Shown: positions 10,144-19,111 of the stretch, in pieces
Layout: every line of letters starts with the position of its first letter
How positions within the stretch are numbered: the first letter of the stretch is position 1
Source: Defluviimonas aquaemixtae
GTDB taxonomy: Bacteria; Pseudomonadota; Alphaproteobacteria; Rhodobacterales; Rhodobacteraceae
Reading direction: 5' to 3'
Length of the DNA stretch: 64,000 bases
Assembly (NCBI RefSeq): GCF_900302475.1
Contig: NZ_OMOQ01000001.1
Coordinates: 1,674,001-1,738,000, forward strand
Notes under the pieces: model-generated
Told to the model about the DNA's origin: nothing
Seen by the model: only the letters and a program-made list of their open reading frames with translations
The model's database searches: none
Translations under genes and position numbers: made by a program

Positions 10144-11003
10144 TAGCCGTCCCTCCGCCGTTCGCCCGCACCACGTTCGGCGGCCATCGCCTGCAGTGTC
10201 AGAAGCCCCATCATGATGGCGATCAGCACCATCGAGATCGCAGCCCCGAACGGCCAGTCATTGGCAGTCAGGAACTGCGCGTAGATGAGATTACCCATCA
10301 TCTGAAACCGCCCGCCGCCGAGAAGCGCGGGCGTGATGAAGTTGCCGATCGAGAGCACGAAGACAAAGACCGCCCCCGCCGCGATGCCCGGCAGCGTCAT
10401 CGGCAGGACCACCCGGCGGAAGGTCGTGAAACCCGACGCGCCGAGATCCCGCGACGCCTCCGCAAGCTCCGGATTCAACCGCTGAAGCGGGGCGAAGCAG
10501 GCGAGGATCACGAAGGGCAGGTAGTTGTAAACGAGCCCGAGGATCACCGCGCCTTCGGTATAGAGCATCGAGGGCGGCTCGCCCTCGTAGCCAAGGAGTC
10601 TCAATCCTTGGGTGATCAGCCCCTCGCGGTTCAGAATGACAATCCAGGCATAGGTCCGGATCAGATAGTTCGACCAGAAGGGCAGCACCGCGAGGAAGAG
10701 GAGAAGCGGCTGATGCCGGCGCGGCGCGGCGGCGATCGCGTAGGCGGCGGCGTAACCGAGGATCACGGCGATCAGCGTGGCGAGGCCTGCGATACGGGCC
10801 GATGTCAGGAAGATGCCCGCGTAGAGCGGGTCGGCGATCAGCGCGAAGTTCTCGAGCGTGAAGGTGTATTCGATCCCGCCGTAGAGCCCCCTCCGGAAGA
10901 AGGCGAGCGCGAGGACGAGCGCGCAGGGCACGACCATCAGCGCCGTGAGCCAGGCGAGCGCCGGCGCCATCAGGACGGTCGAGCGGGCGTTGGATGGGGT
11001 CAC
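10143..11003 (-). CDS. Polyamine-type ABC transporter permease (PotB-like)
   Basis: About 286 residues from the GTG at 11003 (protein start VTPSNARSTVLMAPALAW). A longer reading to 11141 would run 77 bases into the binding-protein gene with a low-complexity Arg/Pro-rich leader, so I reject it. The EAA loop is EASRDLGASGFTTFRRVVLP. About six hydrophobic segments are visible. It lies 61 bases after the binding-protein stop. The start remains uncertain because no strong ribosome-binding site precedes the GTG. Confidence 0.88.
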   Translation of the reverse strand: MTPSNARSTVLMAPALAWLTALMVVPCALVLALAFFRRGLYGGIEYTFTLENFALIADPLYAGIFLTSARIAGLATLIAVILGYAAAYAIAAAPRRHQPLLLFLAVLPFWSNYLIRTYAWIVILNREGLITQGLRLLGYEGEPPSMLYTEGAVILGLVYNYLPFVILACFAPLQRLNPELAEASRDLGASGFTTFRRVVLPMTLPGIAAGAVFVFVLSIGNFITPALLGGGRFQMMGNLIYAQFLTANDWPFGAAISMVLIAIMMGLLTLQAMAAERGAGERRRDG

Positions 11004-11064
11004 GGCGCGCGGTCCCGGCGGCTTGCGGGCCGGGTGGCGCTCACGCCCGCCCGGCCCTGCTTGC

Positions 11065-12120
11065 TCACTGGGCGGCCTTGATCGCGCTGACCGCCTTGGC
11101 ATAGGCGCGGCTCGCCTCACCCACGTCGCGGAGCTGTTCAAGCGCGAGCAGGTCGGCCGGGCTCATCGCCATGTTCGGGAAGGCGCCGGTCACGTCCTCC
11201 GAAAGGCTTTCCATCGCCGGCTTGTTGGGCACCTTGTAGAGGATGTTCTCGGCTGCCCAGGCGTGGTTCCCGGCATCAAGGATGTAGTTGATGAAGGCGA
11301 AGGCCGCGTCCTTGTTCTCGGACGCCTTCATCACGACCATCGTGTCGACCCAAAGATCGGACCCCTCGCTTGGCACAACGAACTTGATGTCGCCGTTCTC
11401 GGCGATGCCGTAGTTGCACCAGCCGTCCCAGGCATGGACGAGCGTCGCCTCGCCCGAGACGAGCTTGGCGTAGAAGGTGGTGTCGTCGAATGCGAGCATG
11501 GTCTTCTTCGCCTCGATCAGGTCGGCCTCGACCTCGTCGAGCTTGGCCTGGTCGGTTTCGTTGACCGAATAGCCGTGCGCGAGGAAACCCGCGGCCAGCA
11601 GCCAGCGGTCGGTGCCCAAGAGCGTGACCTTGCCAGCCTGCGCCGCGGCCGGATGCAGGAGGTCGTTCCACGAGGTTGGCGCGGGATCGACGAGGTCGGA
11701 GCGATAGCAGAGCCCCGTCGTGCCCCAGGCATACGGCACCGAGAAGGTGTTGCCGGGATCGTGCGAAAGCTCCATCGCCTCGGGGTAGAGATTGACAAGG
11801 TTTGGCACCTTCTGGGGATCGATCGGCTCAAGCAGTCCGAGATTGTTCAGTACTTCCGCGAAGGGAGAGGAAACGAAGACCACATCATAGCCCGCACCGC
11901 CCGAGGCGATGAGCTTGCCCATGATCTCTTCGTTGGTGGCATGGACGACCATCTCGGCGGGTTCGCCAGTCGCTGCGGAGAAACTTTCGACCGCATCCGG
12001 CGCCATGTAGCCATCCCAGTTGGAGATCACCAGATCGGCATGGGCTGGCCCTGCAAGCGTGAGGCCGACGGCCAGAACGGCGCCTGCGACGGGTCTGAAG
12101 GGATTGGAGAATGACATCAT
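11065..12120 (-). CDS. Periplasmic polyamine-type substrate-binding protein (PotD-like)
   Basis: 351 residues with a cleavable signal peptide (about residues 1-28, ending GPAHA). The mature start DLVISNWDGYMAPDAVESFS is characteristic of spermidine/putrescine-binding proteins (PotD/PotF). Another conserved stretch is NTFSVPYAWGTTGLCYR. AGAGG precedes the start; the first two codons are both ATG. It is the first gene of the operon continuing through PotB-, PotC- and PotA-like subunits, glycosyltransferase, cupin and aldehyde dehydrogenase. The ligand is inferred only from family. Confidence 0.92.
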   Translation of the reverse strand: MMSFSNPFRPVAGAVLAVGLTLAGPAHADLVISNWDGYMAPDAVESFSAATGEPAEMVVHATNEEIMGKLIASGGAGYDVVFVSSPFAEVLNNLGLLEPIDPQKVPNLVNLYPEAMELSHDPGNTFSVPYAWGTTGLCYRSDLVDPAPTSWNDLLHPAAAQAGKVTLLGTDRWLLAAGFLAHGYSVNETDQAKLDEVEADLIEAKKTMLAFDDTTFYAKLVSGEATLVHAWDGWCNYGIAENGDIKFVVPSEGSDLWVDTMVVMKASENKDAAFAFINYILDAGNHAWAAENILYKVPNKPAMESLSEDVTGAFPNMAMSPADLLALEQLRDVGEASRAYAKAVSAIKAAQ

Positions 12121-12301
12121 GGCTGTACCTCTGCTGGCTGGACTTCAGGTCGCGGGCCGGTTTCGTTTCGAACTTGCGGCCCTTGGATCGGCAGCTTTTC
12201 GCAGTTGCCTTGCCTTGAAAGTACTGTCGGGCGAAAATTTACGTCAATGGCGAAGTCGCGTGGCGGTGACCGGGACTTTAGCGGTGCGCGAAACGCCCGT
12301 C

Positions 12302-12316
12302 GCGGGCTGTGCCCGC
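12302..12316. terminator. Short GC hairpin between two co-directional operons
   Basis: GCGGGC (12302-12307) and GCCCGC (12311-12316) form a perfect six-base stem with a TGT loop, 18 bases after the last gene of the branched-chain importer operon and upstream of the PotD-like gene. No clear T-run follows on the minus strand, so it is at best a weak intrinsic terminator. The rest of 12121-12333 should hold the promoter of the polyamine-type operon, but I could not single out -35/-10 boxes. Confidence 0.3.
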
Positions 12317-12333
12317 ATTCGGCCCCTGACACC

Positions 12334-12945
12334 CTATCGGAACGGGCCGTCGGGGATCAGGAGGCAGGCCGCCAGCATCTTGCGCGTGTCGTCGAAGACC
12401 GGCGGCTTCTCGCCGCGCCAACGGGAATACCCGCGATGGGCGGCCGCACCGGGCCGGTCGAGCGCCTCGAGCGTTTCGCGAAATTCCTCTGCCATCCGCG
12501 TCAGCCGCAGGCGCAGGTTCCTGTGATAGGTGTCCAGGTGCCGGGCCTCCATACGCAGATGGAAGAGCGAGCTGCGCGCGCGGGGCCGGATTTCCATGCC
12601 CTCGATGAACGCTTCGGCGCAGCCAAAAAGCGACAGCGCCCGCCGTTGCAGGCGCCTGGCGCCGCACGAGCGTCCGGCGGCGAGGGCGAGCGCCGCCCGT
12701 GCGCCCGGGGCTGTTGCGCGGCGCGGATCGTGCACCGGAAAGGTCAGCCGCGCGTGGATGTCGGCGACAAGGAACAGGTGTCGCGCACGCCCCGCCCGTC
12801 CGCTCGCCCACTCGCTGTTCGCGGCCTCCATCAGTCGTTCCCAGATCAGGTCCGCACGGCGCCACCCGGCCTCGCGGGCGATCCGCATTTCGGCATTCGC
12901 GCGCTCAGATCCCCAGATATGCGGCACGGACATGTTCGTTGTCAT
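12334..12945 (-). CDS. Uncharacterised Arg/Ala-rich protein at the end of the branched-chain importer operon
   Basis: Up to 203 residues. ATG codons at 12945 and 12933 are both in frame and both lie inside the 3' end of the preceding ATPase gene (overlap 41 or 29 bases), so the start is unsettled. The sequence is basic and helix-rich. An N-terminal half resembling helical (TPR-like) pairs precedes a better conserved-looking part, RSSLFHLRMEARHLDTYHRN followed by LRLRLTRMAEE and YSRWRGEKPPVFDDTRK. There is no signal peptide or membrane segment. I do not recognise a function. Its position suggests co-expression with the importer; similar orphans occur in Rhodobacteraceae genomes as far as I recall. 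Confidence 0.7.
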   Translation of the reverse strand: MTTNMSVPHIWGSERANAEMRIAREAGWRRADLIWERLMEAANSEWASGRAGRARHLFLVADIHARLTFPVHDPRRATAPGARAALALAAGRSCGARRLQRRALSLFGCAEAFIEGMEIRPRARSSLFHLRMEARHLDTYHRNLRLRLTRMAEEFRETLEALDRPGAAAHRGYSRWRGEKPPVFDDTRKMLAACLLIPDGPFR

Positions 12946-13612
12946 GAAGCTCCCCCGCCGGTCCTTCGAGCGCGCATCTCCCGGTTTCGAGTACGTAGGC
13001 GTGATCAGCCAGTTCGAGCGCGAGTTCCGCGTTCTGTTCGACCAGCACGACCGACAGCCCCTCGGCGTTGATCTCCTCGATGATCCGCGCGATCTCTTCG
13101 ACGATCACCGGTGCAAGGCCCATCGACGGCTCGTCCATCAGCATCAGGCGCGGCTTGGACATCAGCGCGCGGCCGATCGCGAGCATCTGCTGTTCGCCGC
13201 CGGACATGGTCTGCGCACGCTGCCTGCGCCGCTCACGAAGCCGCGGGAAGCGGGTGAAGACGCTTGCGAGGTCACGCTCCACACCCTCCTTGTCCTTCCG
13301 CAAGAAGGCGCCTGTGCGCAGGTTCTCCTCGACCGTCATGTCGGGAAATATTCGCCGACCTTCGGGCACGTGGGCGATGCCGTGGGCCACGACCTTGCTC
13401 GCCGGCATTCCGTCGATGCGTTTGCCGTCGAATGTGATCTCTCCTTGCGTGATCGGCAGCATCCCCGACATGGCACGCAATGTCGTCGTCTTGCCCGCGC
13501 CGTTCGCGCCGATGATAGTGACGATCTTGCCTTCGGGCACTCTGATCGAGATATCGCGGACGGCGGCGATCCGGCCGTAGCCTGCGGACACGCTTTTCAT
13601 CTCAAGCAACAT
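12905..13612 (-). CDS. Branched-chain amino acid-type ABC transporter ATP-binding protein (LivF-like)
   Basis: 235 residues, normal for LivF. Walker A is GANGAGKT, the signature is MSGGEQQMLAIGRAL and Walker B is LMLMDEPSMGLAP, and the C-terminus ends HVRAAYLGI as in LivF proteins. It overlaps the upstream LivG-like gene by 11 bases and the downstream orphan gene by 29-41 bases. It pairs with the LivG-like ATPase in the cytoplasm to drive uptake. Confidence 0.94.
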   Translation of the reverse strand: MLLEMKSVSAGYGRIAAVRDISIRVPEGKIVTIIGANGAGKTTTLRAMSGMLPITQGEITFDGKRIDGMPASKVVAHGIAHVPEGRRIFPDMTVEENLRTGAFLRKDKEGVERDLASVFTRFPRLRERRRQRAQTMSGGEQQMLAIGRALMSKPRLMLMDEPSMGLAPVIVEEIARIIEEINAEGLSVVLVEQNAELALELADHAYVLETGRCALEGPAGELHDNEHVRAAYLGI

Positions 13613-14369
13613 GGCGCGCGCCTCCGAGATAGGCTTCGATCACGTCCGGATGCCTGCGGATTTCTTCCGGGACGCCCTCGGCCAGAAGCTTGCCGAAGCT
13701 CATGCAGGTAATGTTGTCGCAAAGCCCCATGATCGCCTGCATGTCGTGCTCGACGATGAGGATAGTGATCCCCTCGCCGCAGAGCCGCTTCATCAACTCC
13801 ATCATGTGCCGCGTTTCCTCGGCGTTCATGCCCGTGAACGGCTCGTCCAGAAGCATCACGTCGGGATGGCTCGCATAGGCCACCGCGAGCCCGAGCGCCC
13901 GTTGGTGGCCATGGCTCAGATCGCCCGCGCGCTCGTTTCTGTGACCGTGCAGATCGAAGAACTCAAGCGCCTCGCGCGCCCGCGCGGCAGCGCCGCGCCG
14001 GTCTTCCCGGTCCCATCCGACGATCGCGGCGAAGATGTTGGGGCGGAAAGCCATATGCGTGCCGATGAGCGCATTGTCCATCACGGTCAGTTCGGCAAAG
14101 AGCGTGGAATGCTGGAACGTGCGCACGATGCCGCGCCGCGCGACTTCGTACATCTTGAGGCCCGAGATCGGCTCGCCGCGCAAGAGAACCTCGCCCGCGC
14201 TCGGCCGGTAGAAGCCCGAGATCATGTTGAACGTGGTCGTCTTGCCCGCACCGTTGGGTCCGATAAGACCGTGGATCGTCCCGTGTTCCACCTTGAAGTT
14301 GAGCGCATCGACGGCGGTCAGCCCGCCGAAGCGCATGGTCAGGTCCTTGACCTCGAGCAGATGGGTCAT
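13602..14369 (-). CDS. Branched-chain amino acid-type ABC transporter ATP-binding protein (LivG-like)
   Basis: 255 residues. Walker A is GPNGAGKT and Walker B is VMLLDEPFTGMN, followed by IVEHDMQ and a C-terminal EAYLGG, the LivG hallmark. The signature reads LSHGHQRAL rather than the common LSYGEQRRL, a mild variant. The ATG overlaps the stop of the LivM-like gene by four bases (ATGA). Confidence 0.94.
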   Translation of the reverse strand: MTHLLEVKDLTMRFGGLTAVDALNFKVEHGTIHGLIGPNGAGKTTTFNMISGFYRPSAGEVLLRGEPISGLKMYEVARRGIVRTFQHSTLFAELTVMDNALIGTHMAFRPNIFAAIVGWDREDRRGAAARAREALEFFDLHGHRNERAGDLSHGHQRALGLAVAYASHPDVMLLDEPFTGMNAEETRHMMELMKRLCGEGITILIVEHDMQAIMGLCDNITCMSFGKLLAEGVPEEIRRHPDVIEAYLGGARHVA

Positions 14370-15319
14370 GCGGCGGCCTTCCTTGGCAGGGCCCGCTGCA
14401 CGAGGCTTTCCAGCCCGTTCGGCAGGAACAGGATCGACAGGATCAGGATCGCCCCGTAGATGAGCGGGCGCATCTGCTCGAAGCCCATCTCGCGCAGCAC
14501 GATCTCATTTAGGATCGTGAGCACGACGCAGCCGAGGATGGGCCCATAGAAAGTCGCCGTTCCGCCGACGATGGCCCAGGTCAGCACGAAGACCATCACT
14601 TCGACGTCGAAACTATTGGGGTTGATCGTGCCGACATAGTGGGCAAGAAGCGCGCCGCCGACCCCAGCGAACCCACTTGCGATCGCGAAGGCGAGCGTGC
14701 GGTAGGCGCGCAGATTTACGCCCGACGCTTCGGCCAGCTTGTCCTGCCAGTGGACTGCGTGGAACGTCAGACCCACCGGGCTCTTCTCAATCCGCCACAG
14801 GATCCACAGGCAGAAGGCCACGACGGCGGCGGCGAAGTAGAAGTAGCTGATCGGCTCGAAGAAATCGAAATCGTAAATGCCGATCGTGAAATCCGGCATC
14901 GGGTCGATGCCCTTGATGCCCTTTGGCCCGCCGAACGGATCGCGGAAGCGCTTCCAGAGAAGCCGGATGATCTCGCCCGCCGCGAAGCTGCCGATAAGGA
15001 AGTAGAAGCCCTTCATGCGGAACAGTGGAAAACTCAGCAGCACGGCTAGAAGCGCTGCAGTGATCCCGCCCAGCAGGATCGAAACAGGGACGAAGACGCC
15101 GAACTCTTTGGTGTAGAGGGCGCTCGCGTAGGCCCCCACCCCCATGATCACGACATGGCCGAGCGACCATTCCCCGGTCAGCGTCAGAAGCCGGTAGGAC
15201 GACACAAGAAGCACATTGATCGTGAGGAAGACGAGGATCTCCTGCTGCGAGAAGCTCAAGCCATGCGGCAAGAGGATGAGCGCGACCGCGAGGAGCGCGA
15301 AGAAGAGGAGCCTAGGCAC
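14366..15319 (-). CDS. Branched-chain amino acid-type ABC transporter permease (LivM-like)
   Basis: 317 residues from a GTG start at 15319, overlapping the TAG of the LivH-like gene by eight bases. Eight to ten hydrophobic segments are visible. The stretch GEWSLGHVVIMGVGAYASAL is the LivM GxxSxGxxxxxGxGAY signature, and the Ala/Gly-rich AIASGFAGVGGALLAHYVG is the family's conserved segment. It forms the channel with the LivH-like protein. Confidence 0.93.
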   Translation of the reverse strand: MPRLLFFALLAVALILLPHGLSFSQQEILVFLTINVLLVSSYRLLTLTGEWSLGHVVIMGVGAYASALYTKEFGVFVPVSILLGGITAALLAVLLSFPLFRMKGFYFLIGSFAAGEIIRLLWKRFRDPFGGPKGIKGIDPMPDFTIGIYDFDFFEPISYFYFAAAVVAFCLWILWRIEKSPVGLTFHAVHWQDKLAEASGVNLRAYRTLAFAIASGFAGVGGALLAHYVGTINPNSFDVEVMVFVLTWAIVGGTATFYGPILGCVVLTILNEIVLREMGFEQMRPLIYGAILILSILFLPNGLESLVQRALPRKAAA

Positions 15320-16181
15320 GGTCGGCGCTCCCGAACAGGCCGGTAGGACGGACGATGAGCACGAGAAGCATCAGCGACAATCCGACGATGTCGGCGATCA
15401 CTCCGTCGAAGAAGGTCGTGACAAAGGTATGGACGATCGCATAGGCGACCGAGGCCACGACCGCGCCTTCGAGCGATCCGACGCCACCCACGATGATCAC
15501 GATGAAGGCGGTGACGATGACCGAATGGCCCATGAATGGATTGACCGAGACGAGCGGTGCCGTCAGCGCGCCCGCGATCCCTGCGAGCGCCGCCCCGATG
15601 AACATCGCGATCCGCGCCGTCTGGATGATCGAGATGCCCTGAAGCTCGGCCGCCTCCGGGTCCTGCGCCGAGGCGCGGAGCGCCCAGCCGAACCGCGTGC
15701 GTTTCAGGAAGTACCAGAGTGCCGACAGCAGCATTATGGCGGCGACGATGACGTAGAGACGCGCGACCGGCAGGCGCACCTTGTCGGAAAAGACGATGAC
15801 GTCCTGCGTGACGGGCGGAATGTGTTCCATCCGGACCCCGAATCCCATGACCGCCAGTGCCTGAAGGATCATGAGAAACCCGATCGACGCCACGAGCCCG
15901 CCAAGTGGATTTCCCCTCAGCGGCCGGAAAAGAGCCCGCTCCATGAGAAGCCCCAGGAGCCCCACGAAGACGAGGCCGGCGGCTACCGCGAGGAGGAACG
16001 GCATCTGCATGTCGGTATAGAGCGCCACCACGGTGTAGGCACCCGCCATGAACAACTCGCCATGGGCGAAGTTGATTACGCCCATGACACCGAAGATCAG
16101 AACCAGCCCCACCGCGACGAGCGAAATGTAACTGGCCGCGTAGAGGGCGTTCAGCCCTGTCTGCGCGAGGAGTTCGAGCAT
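15312..16181 (-). CDS. Branched-chain amino acid-type ABC transporter permease (LivH-like)
   Basis: 289 residues from the ATG at 16181 (MLELLAQTGLNALYAAS). An upstream in-frame ATG at 16286 would overlap the binding-protein gene and add a non-family leader, so I reject it. The motif GVMGVINFAHGELFMAGAY and the later ALAGIAGALTAPLVSVNPFM are typical of LivH. About eight membrane segments. It lies 70 bases downstream of the binding-protein gene. Confidence 0.92.
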   Translation of the reverse strand: MLELLAQTGLNALYAASYISLVAVGLVLIFGVMGVINFAHGELFMAGAYTVVALYTDMQMPFLLAVAAGLVFVGLLGLLMERALFRPLRGNPLGGLVASIGFLMILQALAVMGFGVRMEHIPPVTQDVIVFSDKVRLPVARLYVIVAAIMLLSALWYFLKRTRFGWALRASAQDPEAAELQGISIIQTARIAMFIGAALAGIAGALTAPLVSVNPFMGHSVIVTAFIVIIVGGVGSLEGAVVASVAYAIVHTFVTTFFDGVIADIVGLSLMLLVLIVRPTGLFGSADRA

Positions 16182-16251
16182 CTGTGGTATCTTTCGAGAG
16201 TTGAGCCGGGGCCCGGAATGAAACCCGGACCTCCGCCATGTGGCTGCAAGT

Positions 16252-17544
16252 CTAGCTCCGCTGATTCCACATCTGGTCGTATTCACTCATGTACTTGATC
16301 AGCAATTCGCCGTGCTTGTCGTACCAGGCCGGGATGTTCTTGAAGCCCTTGATCACGGCCTTGCCGTCCTCGATCACCACGACCGGCCAGTCGCCGACGA
16401 GCGCGTTGTCGATGCCGAAAAGCTCGGTGCCCCACCAGTTGGCCTCGCCGAAGGCGTGAAGCCCCTTGCCGCCTTCCTTCATGGCCGCAATCACAGCGTC
16501 GGGCGCGGCCGATCCTGCCTTTTCGGCGCCGGCTTTCCACAGATCCATGATCGAGGCGTATTCCCAGCTCACCGCGCCCCACTGGCCGGGGTGGCGCTTG
16601 TTGTATTCGGCGAAGAACCCGTTCGGATCGTCGAAGTTGATGTTGTCGGCGTTCAGCGCCGGATCGTCGAAGTCCGGGAACTGGAAGACGAATCCTTCCA
16701 TGAACTCCTTAGAGGTCTTGGCGATGATCTGGTCGTAGAAATCCGCCGTGCACGAGATGATCTGGCCTTCATAGCCCTGCTGGAAGAGCTGTTCGCAGAT
16801 CGGATGCACGTAGTCCGAATAGCAGGTGTCGAGGCAGACGATGTCGGGATTGCCCGAGATGAGCCGCGTCACGACCGGCGCAAAGTCCGTCGTCGCCGGG
16901 TCAAAGAGGAGCGGTGCCTCCAGCATCTCGATGCCCGCCGCCTCGAAAGCGGCGAGATAGGTTGCGACCGACGGAAGGCCGAGCGCGTCGTCCTGGGCGC
17001 ACATCACGGCCGTCTTCAGGTCCGGCTTGGTCTCGGCCAGCCACTCGACGCCTGTCACGTTGTAGATCGGGTGCACTTCGGCCGGCGCGATCAGTGTTGT
17101 CGTGTCGGGCGAGAGGTCGGAGGGCAGAAGCGTCGAGAACAGCATCCCGGTCTTTTCTGCCACCGGCTGCACGCCCGGCCATGTATCGCCGCCGAGCATC
17201 ATGATGAAGCTCACCTCGTCCTCTCGGATGAGCTTGGTGGCACCGGTGCGTGCCTTTGCGGGGTCGTATTCGTTGTCGTAGCTAACGAACTCGACCATGT
17301 AGTCGCCGTCCGACAGCTTGATCCCGCCGGCTGCGTTCACCCGTTCGGCCCATATCTCGCAACCGTCAAGCCCGGGCTTGCCCCAGGCTGCGACCGGACC
17401 GGTCAACGGCGCGAGGAAGCCGATCTTGATAATCTTATCCTGCGCCAACGCAGCGCCGGGCAGCCCAGCACTGGCCGCCGTGACGGCGGTCGATTTCAGA
17501 AATGTCCGGCGGGTCAGGCCGGAGGCCACCAGTCTGGAAATCAT
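16252..17544 (-). CDS. Periplasmic branched-chain amino acid/amide-type substrate-binding protein
   Basis: 430 residues. The N-terminus has a twin-arginine-like signal (TRRTFLKSTAVTAASAG, cleavage near ALA-QDK). The mature protein begins IIKIGFLAPLTGPVAAWGKP, the Peripla_BP_6 (LivJ/UrtA/AmiC) fold. At 400 mature residues it is on the long side, closer to amide, urea or aromatic acid binders than to LivJ itself. GGGAGG precedes the ATG. It is the first gene of the operon with two permeases, two ATPases and an orphan. Ligand unknown; the neighbouring methylamine locus might suggest a nitrogen compound (inference). Confidence 0.9.
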   Translation of the reverse strand: MISRLVASGLTRRTFLKSTAVTAASAGLPGAALAQDKIIKIGFLAPLTGPVAAWGKPGLDGCEIWAERVNAAGGIKLSDGDYMVEFVSYDNEYDPAKARTGATKLIREDEVSFIMMLGGDTWPGVQPVAEKTGMLFSTLLPSDLSPDTTTLIAPAEVHPIYNVTGVEWLAETKPDLKTAVMCAQDDALGLPSVATYLAAFEAAGIEMLEAPLLFDPATTDFAPVVTRLISGNPDIVCLDTCYSDYVHPICEQLFQQGYEGQIISCTADFYDQIIAKTSKEFMEGFVFQFPDFDDPALNADNINFDDPNGFFAEYNKRHPGQWGAVSWEYASIMDLWKAGAEKAGSAAPDAVIAAMKEGGKGLHAFGEANWWGTELFGIDNALVGDWPVVVIEDGKAVIKGFKNIPAWYDKHGELLIKYMSEYDQMWNQRS

Positions 17545-17628
17545 AGTAGTCCTCCCGTGTTGGCACCGCTATTTTTTCTTTGTGCGGCGTTTTTGAATGA
17601 GCCCGGCATGGACGCGGCCGCCCCCTTC

Positions 17629-17644
17629 CGGATCGATTGATCCG
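17629..17644. repeat. Perfect inverted repeat CGGATC-N4-GATCCG
   Basis: CGGATC (17629-17634) and GATCCG (17639-17644) are separated by GATT. It lies 85 bases upstream of the binding-protein start and downstream of the FAD oxidoreductase gene. It could be an operator for the importer operon; no function is established. Confidence 0.45.
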
Positions 17645-17666
17645 CATTTAAACCAATAACTTCAAA

Positions 17667-17684
17667 TGGTCCTCTTTCGGACCA
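17667..17684. promoter_or_regulatory. Perfect inverted repeat TGGTCC-N6-GGACCA (operator or terminator candidate)
   Basis: TGGTCC (17667-17672) and GGACCA (17679-17684) flank a six-base spacer in the 253-base gap between the FAD oxidoreductase stop and the binding-protein start. On the minus strand the hairpin is followed by TTT, so it could be a weak terminator of the TMAO operon. Equally, TGGTCC/GGACCA dyads are common for GntR/FadR-type regulators, several of which are encoded in this window. The sequence alone does not decide. Confidence 0.45.
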
Positions 17685-17797
17685 ACGTTAGCAAACCAAT
17701 GGATTCCCGCCAAGTCAATTTGCCCTGTTTGGAGCGTCACGAAGCGCGCACGAGCGACGCTACTTCCGCGACCTGCCACGGTAACCTGTACACTGCA

Positions 17798-19111
17798 TCA
17801 GAGACGCCGCGCCGCGAGGTTCTCGGCCAGATCGACCCAGTGACGATACCACAGATCCGCAGCCTTCAGAAAATGCGGTGCTCCGCCGCGGTGAAACCAG
17901 CGCGCCTCAAGCCCGGTTCGGGAATAGGCAGTCTCGCCCCGCGCGTCGCCCAGAGCCGCCCATGCAGCCTTGGCCCCGAGATAAGGCGCCATGACGGTGC
18001 CCGACCCGGAAAACCCCATTGCATAGTGAATGCCCTCATGCACGCCGATAGCGGGCACGTGAGTGAAGCTGAAACCCGTGCTTCCGGTCCAGGCATGGCT
18101 CAACCTGACGCTGCGCATTTCCGGCCAAATAGCCCGCATCGTGTCGACCAGCCGCGCCGCCGCCGCGGTCAGATCGATCTCATTCATCGACGCGCGCCCG
18201 CCGAAGAGAATACGCCCGCCATCGGGTGATATCCTGAAATAGCTGTGGCGCGCGCGGGTCTCGACCATCATGCGCCGACCGGGCGCCAACCGGGCGAGAA
18301 GATCGGCGGGGAGCTCCTCGGTCGCAATGAGAAAGCTCGGGATCGGGAAGACGCGCCGCGCGAACCAGCGGAAGGCACTTGGCGTGTAGCCGTTCGTCGC
18401 GAGCAGCACTTTGTCCGCGCGAACCGCGCGATGCTTGGTTTCGACGCGAAACGCCTCTCCGACACGCTCGATCGACACCGCGGCGCAATGTGACGATACG
18501 GTGACGCCGCGCCGAAGGACGGCTCCGAGCATCCCGGCATGGTACTTCCATGGATGCATCGCGCAATGGTCGGGAAAGAGGATGCCGCCGTGATAGAGCT
18601 CCGTCGTGATCTCTCGCGGCAGCGCATCGCGTTCGACGACTTCGCACGCCACTTGGCCCTTGTCGCGCACATGCGCCGCCGTCACCTTCTGTGCCTCAAA
18701 ATGCCGGCGTGTCCAGGCAAGCTGGATACGGCCGGTGCGCTCGAGGTCGCAGTCGATGCCTTCGCGCGCGATGAGGTCGAGGACGAAACCGAGCGCCGGC
18801 GCGGCCTCGGCGAAGAGTGCATCCGCCGTTTCCGCTCCGAACCGGTCGCGGAGTGCGCCCCATCCGAGGCGGGGATGCGCGCCCATCATGCCGCCATTGC
18901 GCGTCGACGCGCCATGCCCCGGCTGTCCGGCATCGACGACAGCGACGCGAGCACCTGCGTCATGCGCCGCGATCGCGGCGGAAAGCCCGGTGTAACCGGC
19001 CCCGATCACGAATAGGTCGACACGGTCTGGCGGAGGCGCCGTCAGATCAGGCCACTCGGCACCGTCCCACCAGTAGGGCGTGCCGGGTTCGGCCTCTCCG
19101 GTCCACCGGAT
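17798..19111 (-). CDS. FAD-dependent amine oxidoreductase of the DAO family (PuuB/glycine oxidase-like)
   Basis: 438 residues from a TTG start at 19114 (interval given to 19111 excludes the overlapping start base triplet; the TTG is 19114-19112). The TTG overlaps the TGA of the tdm gene as TTGA, so the two are tightly coupled. The FAD-binding motif DLFVIGAGYTGLSAAIAAHD lies at about residues 33-52, followed by ASTRNGGMMG, typical of gamma-glutamylputrescine oxidase-like DAO enzymes. The C-terminal part has AWTGSTGFSFTHVPAIGVHE and AMGFSGSGTVMAPYLG. It should oxidise a secondary or primary amine in the cytoplasm. Its place at the end of the tmoXVW-tdm run suggests a methylated amine or product substrate, but none can be assigned. 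Confidence 0.88.
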   Translation of the reverse strand: MRWTGEAEPGTPYWWDGAEWPDLTAPPPDRVDLFVIGAGYTGLSAAIAAHDAGARVAVVDAGQPGHGASTRNGGMMGAHPRLGWGALRDRFGAETADALFAEAAPALGFVLDLIAREGIDCDLERTGRIQLAWTRRHFEAQKVTAAHVRDKGQVACEVVERDALPREITTELYHGGILFPDHCAMHPWKYHAGMLGAVLRRGVTVSSHCAAVSIERVGEAFRVETKHRAVRADKVLLATNGYTPSAFRWFARRVFPIPSFLIATEELPADLLARLAPGRRMMVETRARHSYFRISPDGGRILFGGRASMNEIDLTAAAARLVDTMRAIWPEMRSVRLSHAWTGSTGFSFTHVPAIGVHEGIHYAMGFSGSGTVMAPYLGAKAAWAALGDARGETAYSRTGLEARWFHRGGAPHFLKAADLWYRHWVDLAENLAARRL

